Origin: an uncultured Chthonomonadaceae bacterium
GTDB taxonomy: Bacteria; Armatimonadota; Fimbriimonadia; Fimbriimonadales; Fimbriimonadaceae
Assembly (NCBI GenBank): GCA_946479035.1
Contig: CAMLDW010000013.1
Span: forward strand, 1 to 53,977
Direction: 5' to 3'
DNA length: 53,977 nucleotides
The notes below the pieces were generated by a model. That model ran no database searches. It saw only the letters and a list, made by a program, of their open reading frames with translations, and had not been told where the DNA came from. The position numbers and the translations under genes were made by a program. Positions within the stretch are counted from its first letter, which is position 1. Every line of letters starts with the position of its first letter. Shown piece after piece: positions 9,127 to 16,667 of this stretch.

Positions 9127-10425
9127 TCAGATCTTGAGTCGCTGGGGGAAAACTGCCGTGAACTTGGAACCGCGGCCAGGCTCTGACGCTGCGTCCAACC
9201 TTCCACCGTGCGCTTCGAGCACTTTTCGGCAGGAGTCCAGACCAAAGCCCGCGCCCTCGATTCCGAGCGTCCTATCCACGGCACGTCCCTCCTCCGTCAT
9301 GATCCGCAAGAGCTGTTCGTCGTTCATGCCGATCCCTTCATCCCGGAACGCGACGCTGACCTGACCGGCTTCGACCTTCAATGAGACCGTCACGGTCTTG
9401 CCTGGGCCCGGCGAGTACTTCACTGCGTTGCTGACCAGGTTCTCGAGCACGCGACGGATCTTTCGGCGGTCTACATAGACGGGGCACCGCAGATCGGTCC
9501 CTTCGAGCTGGATCCTGTGGTTCTGCGCGCGCTCTGTGTGACGTTCCGCGATCACCGCCTGGTGTAGAACGACGGCGAGGTCGAACTCTTCCGGCTGCGG
9601 CCTCCATGCGTCGTCGAGCGGCATGAGGATGTCTTTGAGGTCGTCCAGGAGCCGGTCGGCCTGCTCGATGATGCCCGTCAAAAGCTCCCGCTGGGTCTGT
9701 GGGTCGTCAACGACGCCAGGGATCAGCATCGTCTGCGCATACCCTCGGATCACAGTGACCGGCGTCTTTAGGTCGTGCACGATGTTGCGGCGCAGCGACA
9801 TCCCCATCCGCTCGGTGCGAGCGACCTCGTGGACCATCTCCGGGTAGATCGCCATTCGGCTCGTAATGCGTACGATGGTCGAGAAGAGCCTGCGTTCGCC
9901 TTCCGTCAGTCCAACCGCCTCCGTGTATCCGAGCACGATCCACCCCACGCCTCCGCGTGGCCGGCCCCACCGCGTACCGATGAGGGTCGCTGCTTCGATC
10001 CCCAGGCTCTGGGCCACGCGCCCGAGCTCGGGCCCCTGCACGAGGAACATCTCGTCGTCCTCGCCCGTCAATAGCGCGCGGAAAGCCGCGTCGTTACTTA
10101 CGGAGATTGAAATGTCTGTGCCGAGCTCTTGCAGGATCGGGTCGATCGGTTCGTCTGTCGGCAGTTCGGCGAGCGAGACCCCTTGGCTGTCCGGCGCGTC
10201 CGGGTTGGCGATCGCCATGAAGGACCAGTGCATGCCGTCCACGTCGGAGAGCAACAGCCCGAAGAACGAGTACCCCGGGAACTCCTTGCGCATGTACGCG
10301 CTCGAGACGCGAAGGACCTCGCGGTTGTCGTGACAGCCGCTCAGCTCTTCGATCAGGCCCAGCAACGTCAGGTCGGTCTGGCCTCCGCCCTGGTTAAGCG
10401 CCCCGTGCGTTTTGTCCTGTTCCAA
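9127..10425 (-). CDS. soluble sensor histidine kinase (GAF-like sensor, HisKA, HATPase)
   Basis: 432 residues with no membrane segment, so a cytosolic sensor. Residues about 20-190 form a GAF-like input region. HisKA follows with the phospho-acceptor His217 in IVHDLKTPVTVIRGYAQT. The HATPase domain has an N box (VLENLVSNAVKYSPG, about 327-341), a G1 box (FRDEGIGM, about 360-367) and a G2-like box (GAGFGLDSCRKVLEAHGG, about 391-408). The start is the TTG at 10425, supported by AAAGGA seven nt upstream. No response regulator lies next to it, so it is an orphan kinase and its partner cannot be inferred here. It converges on hutI; the 30 nt between them show nothing notable. The 156 nt between it and the next gene upstream hold no feature I can support. 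Confidence 0.92.
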   Translation of the reverse strand: MEQDKTHGALNQGGGQTDLTLLGLIEELSGCHDNREVLRVSSAYMRKEFPGYSFFGLLLSDVDGMHWSFMAIANPDAPDSQGVSLAELPTDEPIDPILQELGTDISISVSNDAAFRALLTGEDDEMFLVQGPELGRVAQSLGIEAATLIGTRWGRPRGGVGWIVLGYTEAVGLTEGERRLFSTIVRITSRMAIYPEMVHEVARTERMGMSLRRNIVHDLKTPVTVIRGYAQTMLIPGVVDDPQTQRELLTGIIEQADRLLDDLKDILMPLDDAWRPQPEEFDLAVVLHQAVIAERHTERAQNHRIQLEGTDLRCPVYVDRRKIRRVLENLVSNAVKYSPGPGKTVTVSLKVEAGQVSVAFRDEGIGMNDEQLLRIMTEEGRAVDRTLGIEGAGFGLDSCRKVLEAHGGRLDAASEPGRGSKFTAVFPQRLKI

Positions 10426-10581
10426 ACCGTTTCCTTTTGCCCGCCCTATGCAAGTATCGGTGCCCGGCCGCTGGCTTTCCTGCCTGCCTAGCAGCCTTTC
10501 ACCATGGCCGCACCTCTTGCGCGACTGAATCTTTGACGACCCTCGCCAGGAATTGTTCGCGCTAGGCTGGCAAGTTTTCGC

Positions 10582-11817
10582 TCAAAGCGCCCTTTCGAAG
10601 GCCTCGATCAGCCTGTCGGCCTCTTCGAGCGTGTTGGTGTGAACCGCACTTACGCGGACGAAGCCTGTGCCCAGCGGCGCGCGAAGCGCCTCGCAGAGCC
10701 TAGCAGCGTACATGTGCCCGTACCGGATGCCGATCTCGGCCCCGTTGACCCCCGAGACAACGACGTCCGATGCCTTGGTGCGATGCAGAAAGCTAAAAGT
10801 CGGGTGCCTCGCGTCCCTCGCCGCACTCCGCGGGCCCACGAGCCGGACTTGCGGCTTCGAGAGCAGGTAGTTCCCGATCCTTTCCTGGACCGGCATCTCC
10901 AGGTCTCTCATTCTCTGGAACGCCGCCTCTACGGTCGCTCGGTCGAACAGTGGTGCTTCGCGGCCGGCTACGAAAGAAAGGTACTCGCCCGTGCCGAGAA
11001 AGCCAGCCAGCGCCTCGTACGGCTGGCAGCCGAGCTCGAACTTCCAAGGCAGGTCGCCCTCCTCGATGAAGAAGTGGTTCGGGCCGCGCACTTGCGACCA
11101 CGCGCCGTCAGTACCGAACAGCAGCGCGATGTGCGGCCCGTAGACCTTGTAGAGCGAACAAGCGTAGAAGTCTGCTCCGATCGCCTGCACGTCGATCGCC
11201 GTGTGCGGCGCAAAGGCGACCCCGTCGACGACCACGAGCGCGCCCGCTCCGTGCGCCATCTCGGTCACTCGCCGCGCATCCAGGATGTCGCCAAGAATGT
11301 TTGACGTGTGCGCGACTGCGACGATCTTCGTCCGCTCAGACAAATGAGAGCGAAGCTCTTGATAGTCGTAGCCGCCCGTCTCCGGGTCGACCCCCCACCA
11401 CTTCACCTTAGCACCGGCGGACTCCAGCCGCACCCACGGGCCGATGTTCGCTTCGTGGTTCGTAACCTGGACGACGATCTCGTCGCCCTGCCGGACCGTG
11501 TGCGCGAGCGAGTTGCTCAGCCGGTACAAGAGGTCCGTCGTCGACGGACCGATTACGGTCAGGCCCACGCCTTCGCCGTTCATGAGGACGTTGGCGAAAC
11601 TCTTGGCTTCGTGCACGACGCCGTCGACGATGTCAGAGGCCGGATAGCCGGCCGTCGTCTGCACGTACCCCTCGACCATCAGCGCGCGCATTCGCTCGAT
11701 CACTTGGGCGGGCACCTGCGACCCACCGGCGTTCTCGAAGAAAGCGAACCCGCTGGCTAGCGCTGGAAACTGCGCACGCACTTGCTCTTGCGTAACGCGG
11801 GAAGTTGCCGTGGCCAC
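10582..11817 (-). CDS. class V aminotransferase, cysteine desulfurase-like
   Basis: 411 residues of a PLP fold-type I enzyme. The opening FFENAGGSQVPAQVIERM and the PLP lysine, Lys224 in ACSLYKVYGPH, match the cysteine desulfurase-like subfamily distinct from IscS/NifS. VVDGVAFAPHTAIDVQ holds the cofactor-binding Asp. The IscS-type catalytic cysteine loop is not evident, so desulfurase activity is unproven; a selenocysteine lyase or other C-S or C-N lyase role is possible. The start is GTG at 11817: a TAACAT box lies exactly 6 nt upstream and there is no Shine-Dalgarno. No Fe-S assembly genes are nearby. Confidence 0.88.
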   Translation of the reverse strand: MATATSRVTQEQVRAQFPALASGFAFFENAGGSQVPAQVIERMRALMVEGYVQTTAGYPASDIVDGVVHEAKSFANVLMNGEGVGLTVIGPSTTDLLYRLSNSLAHTVRQGDEIVVQVTNHEANIGPWVRLESAGAKVKWWGVDPETGGYDYQELRSHLSERTKIVAVAHTSNILGDILDARRVTEMAHGAGALVVVDGVAFAPHTAIDVQAIGADFYACSLYKVYGPHIALLFGTDGAWSQVRGPNHFFIEEGDLPWKFELGCQPYEALAGFLGTGEYLSFVAGREAPLFDRATVEAAFQRMRDLEMPVQERIGNYLLSKPQVRLVGPRSAARDARHPTFSFLHRTKASDVVVSGVNGAEIGIRYGHMYAARLCEALRAPLGTGFVRVSAVHTNTLEEADRLIEAFERAL

Positions 11818-11823
11818 AGGCCG

Positions 11824-11829
11824 ATGTTA
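11824..11829 (-). promoter_or_regulatory. predicted -10 box of a leaderless promoter (class V aminotransferase)
   Basis: TAACAT, 6 nt, then GTG at 11817 on the minus strand. The box overlaps the stop codon region of the upstream dipeptidase gene, so the aminotransferase may be read both from this promoter and by read-through. Confidence 0.5.
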
Positions 11830-12543
11830 CCGGCCTTCGGCCGGCTCGACGGGCGCGTCGCCGAGGTCGCGTGGGTCGGGTTTGTAGCCGGGCGGCTCGA
11901 TCACGCCATAGACCGCGTGTTTTGCGCGGGTCCGGTACGCCCACCCCTGATCGCCGTAGCTCCAGTGCCAGTATTCCGAGGGATAGTTGGTCATGCCGCC
12001 CTCGGTCAACGCCGCGTTGAGCACGCGCCTGCGCTCGACTACCTCACGATCGAGCCCTGGGGCATCGGTGTGGTATGCGCGCCGGTCCCACGATTCGAAA
12101 GGAGAGCGCATGTCGAGCTCGTTGAGCTCGTCATCGAGGAGGAACAGGTCGACCGCGCCGCCAGTCGAGTGCGGCGGCGGAACCCGGTCGTTCATCGGTG
12201 CGGTGTAGCGGTTGACGACGCGCTTGAGCTGCACGTCGCTCCATTCCGGGTGCGCCTGTTTGACGCGGTTCCAGGTGCGCAGGTACATCCGCCGCTGGAT
12301 GTGGTGCGGACGCCACCCTTCCAGCACTGCGAGCCGGTACCCCTTTGGGAGCGCCTTTGCGGCGGCACAGAGCTTTCTCGCGACGGACTCGCGCACGACG
12401 GTCTCATACCGGTAATCGAAGACGGGCTTGGAGCGCACGAGCAGTGTGCAGAGTAGAAGATAGTCGACCAATGGCTCGCCGCACTCTTTGATCGGAACGT
12501 GCCGGAGCTCAGTGACCGGCTCCGCCAGAGACAGCTTCTTCAT
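11827..12543 (-). CDS. D-alanyl-D-alanine dipeptidase, VanX/DdpX type (peptidase M15D)
   Basis: 238 residues. The zinc site of the family is complete: His125 and Asp132 in PPHSTGGAVDLFL, then Glu190 and His193 in SEYWHWSYGDQGWAY. The substrate-positioning Arg is in VLEGWRPHHIQ (about residue 78). The enzyme hydrolyses D-Ala-D-Ala dipeptide, in most environmental bacteria for cell-wall turnover rather than vancomycin resistance; no vanH, vanA or vanR/S genes are near. No clear signal peptide is seen, so it is probably cytosolic. Its start overlaps the end of the FMN reductase gene by 4 nt (ATGA type), so the two are co-translated. Confidence 0.93.
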   Translation of the reverse strand: MKKLSLAEPVTELRHVPIKECGEPLVDYLLLCTLLVRSKPVFDYRYETVVRESVARKLCAAAKALPKGYRLAVLEGWRPHHIQRRMYLRTWNRVKQAHPEWSDVQLKRVVNRYTAPMNDRVPPPHSTGGAVDLFLLDDELNELDMRSPFESWDRRAYHTDAPGLDREVVERRRVLNAALTEGGMTNYPSEYWHWSYGDQGWAYRTRAKHAVYGVIEPPGYKPDPRDLGDAPVEPAEGR

Positions 12544-13115
12544 AGCCCGCGCAAGCGTGACGATACCTCTAGCAATCGCGCCATCGCCTTCTCAAGCGCT
12601 GCTTTCGTGCGTTCGTTGAGCAGGTTTCCGTCCGGATCGAACGCGTCGGACGCTGACGGAAGCGTCACGAGCTCCGGCAAGACGAACGCTCCAAGAAAAC
12701 CGAGCGCGTTCCGATAGACGTATTGCGCGCGGACTCCCCCGAAGGCTCCTGGCGAAGCACTGATGACGGTCACGACCTTTCCGTCCCACTCGTTGGCCGC
12801 GCCCCTCTCGGGGTTGCGCCGTGAGACCCAATCGATCGCGTTCTTGAGTAGCGGCGTAGGGCCGGCGTTGTACTCCGGCCCCGCAATCACCACGGCGTCC
12901 GCGCCCTTCACGGCAGCCTTGAGCATCAACACGCTCTCAGGAAACCCGTCGCTCTTTTCCGAGTCGGCGTCGTACAGGGGCAAGGGGTCGGCGCGGAAGT
13001 CGAACCCTGTGACTGCAGCGCCCTTAGCCTGGAGCAGGCCGGTCGCGACATCGAGCAGCTTCTTGTTATAGGAGCCAGTGCGAACGCTGCCGCAGACCGC
13101 AAGGACGCTTGGCAT
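12540..13115 (-). CDS. NADPH-dependent FMN reductase family protein
   Basis: 191 residues with a flavodoxin-like fold. The phosphate-binding loop VCGSVRTGSYNKKLLD (about 7-22) and the block VVIAGPEYNAGPTPLLKNAIDWVSR (about 76-100, P-E-Y-N signature) place it in the NAD(P)H:FMN reductase/quinone reductase/azoreductase group. KVVTVISASPGAFGG is the third flavin-binding loop. The role is reduction of flavin, quinone or chromate-type acceptors; the physiological one is not known. A CATAAT box lies 12 nt before the ATG, giving a leader of about 6 nt. It is the first gene of a two-gene unit with the VanX-type dipeptidase. Confidence 0.92.
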   Translation of the reverse strand: MPSVLAVCGSVRTGSYNKKLLDVATGLLQAKGAAVTGFDFRADPLPLYDADSEKSDGFPESVLMLKAAVKGADAVVIAGPEYNAGPTPLLKNAIDWVSRRNPERGAANEWDGKVVTVISASPGAFGGVRAQYVYRNALGFLGAFVLPELVTLPSASDAFDPDGNLLNERTKAALEKAMARLLEVSSRLRGL

Positions 13116-13175
13116 CTCGTTGCGGCGATTATGCGCCGCTCTCCGGGCTTGGCGTTAGTCCTCGCACCCATAGAT

Positions 13176-13208
13176 CCTCCCGTTTTCTCCCGTTTTCTCC
13201 CGTTTTTT
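13176..13208. repeat. short tandem repeat, about 3 copies of a 10-nt unit
   Basis: The unit CGTTTTCTCC is repeated at 13181 and 13191, with partial copies on both sides. It is pyrimidine-rich on the plus strand and lies in non-coding DNA. Confidence 0.8.
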
Positions 13209-13384
13209 GATGCAGTTTTCTTCCCGCATCCCTCGCCTTTCGGTGAGTCCTGCGCCGCTCCCCCCAAAGGTCTTCCCACCGTTTTTCTCGTCTCGCTCCT
13301 TCTCTGTATCTTGAGGCGTCCACACGCCTCTTCTGATGATAGGACGAAGCCCGAACGGCTATGTCACAGCTGGACCCGGGACCC

Positions 13385-13422
13385 GGGGGGTGCGGGCGCG
13401 CACGCGCACGCGCGCGCCCCCC
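13385..13422 (-). terminator. GC hairpin after the prepilin gene, possible terminator
   Basis: A six-G run and a six-C run pair around an inner GCGCGC/GCGCGC stem, starting about 10 nt beyond the prepilin stop codon on the minus strand. There is no U-tract, so intrinsic termination is uncertain. Confidence 0.45.
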
Positions 13423-13431
13423 GGCGCCCGC

Positions 13432-14193
13432 TCAATCACACACGCCGTACCAAGTGCCGGACCAAGAGTCCGGGTTCGCTTCGCCCGACTGGTGCCCTTC
13501 AGCGTCCACCCTCGTCAAATCGAACTGCCCTGGGTTGACGATGAACTTGGCGTGCCCGTCGACGAAGACGATCGAGCCGCCCGTCGGGCTCCACATACGG
13601 AAGTAGTTGGCGGGAGGGTCGCAGTCATACCCGTAGCGCGCGCAGCCCGTGTCGATATCTTTCGAGAAGAACGGGAACATCTCGAGCCGCATCGCGCGCG
13701 TCTCAGAGGGGTATTCGACCATCGTCTCAGTGACGTACCGGTCGAAGGTCATTGGCACGTTGTTCTGCGTCGACTCGCCGCGCGCGACGGTGTAGAGGCA
13801 CTGTGTGAACCGGTAGGAGCTGCCGTACGCCTTCCAGTACGAGTCTGCTCCCGGGACGTCGGTGTCCGTGTACGGGCCGCCTTGGTCGTTCGGGCTCTTG
13901 AAGATCAGCTCGCTCTTGGTATACGGCTGCAGCTCGACCTCGATCCCCTTGTGCCCGGTCTGCCCCGCCGGCGGCACGCTGTTGTAGGCATAGAAGAGCG
14001 GCATCGTGTCGTCGTTGTCTGCGAGGTACATCTTGAGCGCCATGCCGATCTGGCGCGCCTGTAAGAGCTCGCTCGTGTTCTTGGCGGCCTGCTTGGCTTT
14101 CATGAACACGGGGAAAAGGATCGCGGCGATGATCGCGATGATCGCGATGACGACGAGAAGCTCGATGAGCGTAAACGCCCTGTTTTTCTTCAT
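13432..14193 (-). CDS. prepilin-like secreted protein (type IV pilin/pseudopilin N-terminus, DG-type C-terminal tail)
   Basis: 253 residues from the ATG at 14193. The N-terminus KNRAFTLIELLVVIAIIAII is a class III prepilin signal: cleavage is expected between Ala6 and Phe7, with Glu at +5 and a long hydrophobic helix. The start is set by AAGGAG placed 6 nt upstream. The body ends with FVDGHAKFIVNPGQ, the signature of the large pilin-like family common in Planctomycetes and Armatimonadota. A short cluster of cysteines (GCARYGYDCDPP) could form a disulphide. The product is probably a surface or secreted pilin-like subunit processed by a PilD-type peptidase not in this window. Unusually, the leader carries a TPP riboswitch and an RBS-masking helix. 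A longer frame back to 14265 starts inside the aptamer and is rejected. Confidence 0.88.
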   Translation of the reverse strand: MKKNRAFTLIELLVVIAIIAIIAAILFPVFMKAKQAAKNTSELLQARQIGMALKMYLADNDDTMPLFYAYNSVPPAGQTGHKGIEVELQPYTKSELIFKSPNDQGGPYTDTDVPGADSYWKAYGSSYRFTQCLYTVARGESTQNNVPMTFDRYVTETMVEYPSETRAMRLEMFPFFSKDIDTGCARYGYDCDPPANYFRMWSPTGGSIVFVDGHAKFIVNPGQFDLTRVDAEGHQSGEANPDSWSGTWYGVCD

Positions 14194-14258
14194 ACGTGGC
14201 TCCTTGCGACTCAAACCGTCCCCAATGAGCGGGGAGAGGCCTGGTGCAAGCGCCACGT
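14194..14258 (-). promoter_or_regulatory. predicted Shine-Dalgarno-masking helix (expression platform of the TPP riboswitch)
   Basis: Read on the minus strand, ACGTGGC (14258-14252) is perfectly complementary to GCCACGT (14200-14194), which ends at the prepilin ATG. The pairing continues, after a 1x2 internal loop, with CTTGC (14250-14246) against GCAAG (14207-14203). The second arm contains the whole AAGGAG. The intervening 38 nt include a small CCCC/GGGG hairpin. The first arm shares GTGGC/GC with the 3' strand of aptamer helix P1, so the two helices exclude each other. Confidence 0.6.
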
Positions 14259-14340
14259 CCCGCATTCCCTCCGCCGGAATTACCCGGATCAGGTTCTAGG
14301 GGACATCCCGCGCTCTGCGGGAATCTCAGCCGTGTGGCGC
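14250..14340 (-). ncRNA. TPP riboswitch aptamer (THI box)
   Basis: The minus strand carries all the hallmark TPP elements in order. P1 is a perfect 7-bp helix, GCGCCAC (14340-14334) with GTGGCGC (14256-14250). CTGAGA lies at 14329-14324, and the P3 hairpin is CCCGCAGAGCGCGGG (14321-14307). GAACCTGATC lies at 14296-14287, and TAATTCCGGCGGAGGGA at 14282-14266. The aptamer binds thiamine pyrophosphate and normally represses thiamine synthesis or uptake genes. Here the next gene in the sense direction is a prepilin, 56 nt downstream. No thi gene is seen in the window. Confidence 0.93.
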
Positions 14341-14371
14341 CCCCTGCGGACAGCCATCTGTCGTGACCAAG

Positions 14372-14377
14372 AGTATA
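14372..14377 (-). promoter_or_regulatory. predicted -10 box for the riboswitch-prepilin transcript
   Basis: TATACT on the minus strand, about 32 nt before aptamer helix P1. Transcription would begin near 14365 and give a leader of about 170 nt containing the complete aptamer. No clear -35 box is visible. Confidence 0.45.
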
Positions 14378-14494
14378 TCCAATAAGTCGGCAGGCTCGAT
14401 CGGCCAAGGACGCAGTGACCGAGGCCCCCCCTAACCCTCCCCCAAAGGAGGATGGAATCAAAGGGCCATGTGCTATCTTTCGGGTGCGCGCGCC

Positions 14495-15241
14495 ATGAAG
14501 ATCGCCGTCCAGCTCTACACCCTCCGCGACCTGTTGCAGAAAGACACCTGGGCAACGCTGCGGCGCCTAGCCGACATCGGGTTCAAGACGGGAGAGCTGG
14601 CAGGCACGTACGGCAAGAGCCCCGAGGAGTTCGCAGGCAAGTGCAAGGAGCTGGGCCTTCGCATCATCGCGCCGCACACCGGCCTCGACGACCTCGAAAA
14701 CAAGACCGACGACGTCGTGTCGCTCTGCCGGACGATGGGCACCGACACGGTCGTGCTCCCCTGGATCGGAAAGGAGGTCTACGGCGAGGGCTGGGCCAAG
14801 GCCGCGGAGCGGCTCAACAAGCTCGGCAAGACTTTGAAGCAGCGCAAACTACGCTTCCTCTATCACAACCACAGCTTTGAGTTCGAGAAAGAGGGCGACC
14901 GGCCCGGATACGACATCCTGACGGAGCACGCAGACCCCGAGTTCTTGAACTTCGAGATGGACGCCTATTGGGTGAAGTACGGCGGTGGCGACCCCGTGGC
15001 CTACCTGAAGAAGCTCAAGGGGCGCGTCAAGACCATGCACTTCAAAGACATGGCACCCGGTGAAAAGCGCGACTTCGAGGACGTCGGATACGGCATCCTC
15101 GATTGGAAGGCGATCATCCCGGCCGCGAAGGAATGCGGCGTCGAGTACGCAATCATCGAGCAAGACTCCCCGCCGAACGACCCGCTCGAACACGTCGCCA
15201 GGAGCCGCGACTATCTCATCAGCCAAGGGCTCAAGGACTGA
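14495..15241 (+). CDS. sugar phosphate isomerase/epimerase (xylose isomerase-like TIM barrel)
   Basis: 248 residues from MKIAVQLYTLRDLL at 14495; an ATG at 14468 would add nine residues that do not fit the fold. The opening strand, APHTGLDDL, VVLPWIG, FLYHNHSFEFE (metal-binding His and Glu) and FEMDAYWVKYGGGDP are typical of the AP-endonuclease-2 family TIM barrels that isomerise or epimerise sugars and inositols. The block KTMHFKDMAPGEK supplies a further metal His. The last base of its TGA stop is the first base of the HAD hydrolase ATG, so the pair is translationally coupled. The substrate is unknown. Confidence 0.9.
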   Translation: MKIAVQLYTLRDLLQKDTWATLRRLADIGFKTGELAGTYGKSPEEFAGKCKELGLRIIAPHTGLDDLENKTDDVVSLCRTMGTDTVVLPWIGKEVYGEGWAKAAERLNKLGKTLKQRKLRFLYHNHSFEFEKEGDRPGYDILTEHADPEFLNFEMDAYWVKYGGGDPVAYLKKLKGRVKTMHFKDMAPGEKRDFEDVGYGILDWKAIIPAAKECGVEYAIIEQDSPPNDPLEHVARSRDYLISQGLKD

Positions 15242-15858
15242 TGCGCGCCTGGCGCGTCGTCTGCTTCGACCTCGGCGGAGTGCTCATCCAGATCCATCAC
15301 TCGTGGCAGGGTGCGATCGTTGCTTCCGGGATCCTTCCGTCCGTGCCGGCGCGGGAGTATGGAGCGCTCGGCGGGTTCACCGAGTTCGAGAGGTATCAGC
15401 TTGGTGAGGTCTCGCACGGAGACTACGTCTCTGCCCTGGCGCGGTACCTTGGTGGCACCACGCCGGACGATGCGCACGCAGTGCACATGGCGATCCTGCG
15501 CGACGAGTACCCGGGCGTCTCAGAGCTCGTCGGGCGGCTCGTCGAGCGAGGAACCGTCTGTGGCTGCCTCTCGAACACGAACGCCTCGCACTGGGAGGCG
15601 TTCTTCGACGGTCAGCGATACCGCTTCGGGCCCCTCCTTAAAGTCCGGATCGGCTCGCACATCGAACGCGCCCATAAGCCGGACGAGCGGATCTACCGCT
15701 CTTTCGAGCGAGCAGCGCAGGCAAGCGGCCACGAGATTGCCTACTTCGACGACGCCCCACAAAACATCGAGGCCGCCCTGAGGCTCGGCTGGCAGGCCCA
15801 CCTTGTCGACCCCGGCGCCGACACGGCCGATCAGGTTCGCGGCGCGCTGGGCCTTTGA
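15241..15858 (+). CDS. HAD-family hydrolase
   Basis: 205 residues from the ATG at 15241, which overlaps the upstream stop by one nt. The four HAD motifs are present: CFDLGGVLIQ (nucleophile Asp10), CLSNTNASHW (motif II), AHKPDERIY (motif III Lys) and YFDDAPQNIEAA (motif IV acids). The cap is a short helical one, as in subfamily IA. Likely a sugar- or nucleotide-phosphate phosphatase; coupling to the isomerase suggests a shared sugar substrate, which is inference only. Confidence 0.9.
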   Translation: MRAWRVVCFDLGGVLIQIHHSWQGAIVASGILPSVPAREYGALGGFTEFERYQLGEVSHGDYVSALARYLGGTTPDDAHAVHMAILRDEYPGVSELVGRLVERGTVCGCLSNTNASHWEAFFDGQRYRFGPLLKVRIGSHIERAHKPDERIYRSFERAAQASGHEIAYFDDAPQNIEAALRLGWQAHLVDPGADTADQVRGALGL

Positions 15859-15950
15859 CCTCTCCCTGACAGGATTGCGGTGCTCCGCAGCTTGCCAAGA
15901 TGGAACAAACACCTGGGCGCAGGGCGTGGGGCTCCCTGCTTGGATCGTAA

Positions 15951-16583
15951 ATGGAGAACGAGGGCACAGTGTGCGTCGCCGTCATTAAGGTTCCGGGCAA
16001 GAGCGCGGAATACCTCTGTGACGTCGTCCGCGAGGAGTTTCCGCACGTGATCCTGTGCATGCGCGCGGAAGAGGAGAAGCCCGAGCTCGCGGTCGGGGAG
16101 CAGATCGCGATCATCGAGCGCAGACTTGGCCAGGTCCTGGCCCGCTCCGGAAAGGTCGCGTCGTTCTCGGAAGGGTGCATCGCAGTCCAGATCGAGCCTG
16201 GGATCGGACTCAGGGCCGAGCGCGACCCTCGCCTCACGGACTGCCAGTTGCCAGCCATGTACCGCCCGATCAGCGAGGACGGCCACTTCGGCGGCTGGAG
16301 AGGCGCGATCATCGTCCGGCACAGCCCCGCCCGGTTGCACCTACAGATCGAAGAGGGCCACGTGGTGCCCGTTCAGACCGAGCTGATGTTCTGCCCGATC
16401 GGTGCGGAGTCCGCTTCGTCAGGCAGGGCGCTCGGCGAAGACGGCGGCATGGTCAACGCCTCCGACGCCCGCTCGCGCCGAATCAGAGTCAGGGCCATAA
16501 CCCACGACGTCGTGCCCTCGGCCGTGCCGGGCACCGTCACGCTGGTGCTCGACATTTCGCGCACGCTTTACCGCGCTGCCTGA
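15951..16583 (+). CDS. uncharacterised protein, possibly PilZ-like
   Basis: 210 residues from an ATG at 15951 with no good Shine-Dalgarno; a GTG at 15969 is an alternative start. I do not recognise the family. Residues about 90-150 (LPAMYRPISEDGHFGGWRGA, then LHLQIEEGHVVPVQTELMF) have the spacing of a PilZ beta-barrel, and an RR pair followed by RVRAI lies near the C-terminus, but the usual RxxxR and DxSxxG signatures are not clearly both present. No signal peptide or membrane helix. Codon use is like the neighbours, which supports a real gene. The 92 nt before it hold nothing notable. Confidence 0.6.
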   Translation: MENEGTVCVAVIKVPGKSAEYLCDVVREEFPHVILCMRAEEEKPELAVGEQIAIIERRLGQVLARSGKVASFSEGCIAVQIEPGIGLRAERDPRLTDCQLPAMYRPISEDGHFGGWRGAIIVRHSPARLHLQIEEGHVVPVQTELMFCPIGAESASSGRALGEDGGMVNASDARSRRIRVRAITHDVVPSAVPGTVTLVLDISRTLYRAA

Positions 16584-16615
16584 GCCATAAAGCCCCGGCT
16601 CCTCCTTCCCTGAGG

Positions 16616-16621
16616 CATACT
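16616..16621 (+). promoter_or_regulatory. predicted -10 box of mqnE
   Basis: CATACT; the expected transcription start 7 nt on is 16628, exactly the first base of a perfect palindrome. Confidence 0.45.
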
Positions 16622-16627
16622 AGGAAC

Positions 16628-16653
16628 GAACTTTCACTCGTGAGTGAAAGTTC
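16628..16653. promoter_or_regulatory. perfect 26-nt palindrome at the mqnE transcription start, candidate operator
   Basis: The arms GAACTTTCACTC and GAGTGAAAGTTC (12 nt each) flank a central GT. It lies between the predicted -10 box and the mqnE start codon, where a bound repressor would block initiation. The shape resembles TetR-family operators; the regulator is not in the window. As RNA it would form an 11-bp hairpin at the extreme 5' end of the message. Confidence 0.6.
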
Positions 16654-16667
16654 GGCAGGCCAACGAG

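Larger units (their letters stand above)
13116..13431 (+). other. intergenic stretch without a convincing gene
   Basis: 316 nt between the FMN reductase start and the prepilin stop. It holds a short tandem repeat (13176-13208) and a GC hairpin just after the prepilin gene (13385-13422). The short open frames here lack a ribosome binding site and resemble no family, so I call none. Confidence 0.6.

Noticed and set aside
11827..12543. VanX-like gene as evidence of vancomycin resistance
   Set aside because: No vanH, vanA or regulator genes are present; chromosomal D-Ala-D-Ala dipeptidases are widespread.
13129..13323. 64-codon minus-strand open frame upstream of the FMN reductase gene
   Set aside because: Arg-rich low-complexity product over a tandem repeat, no ribosome binding site, no family.
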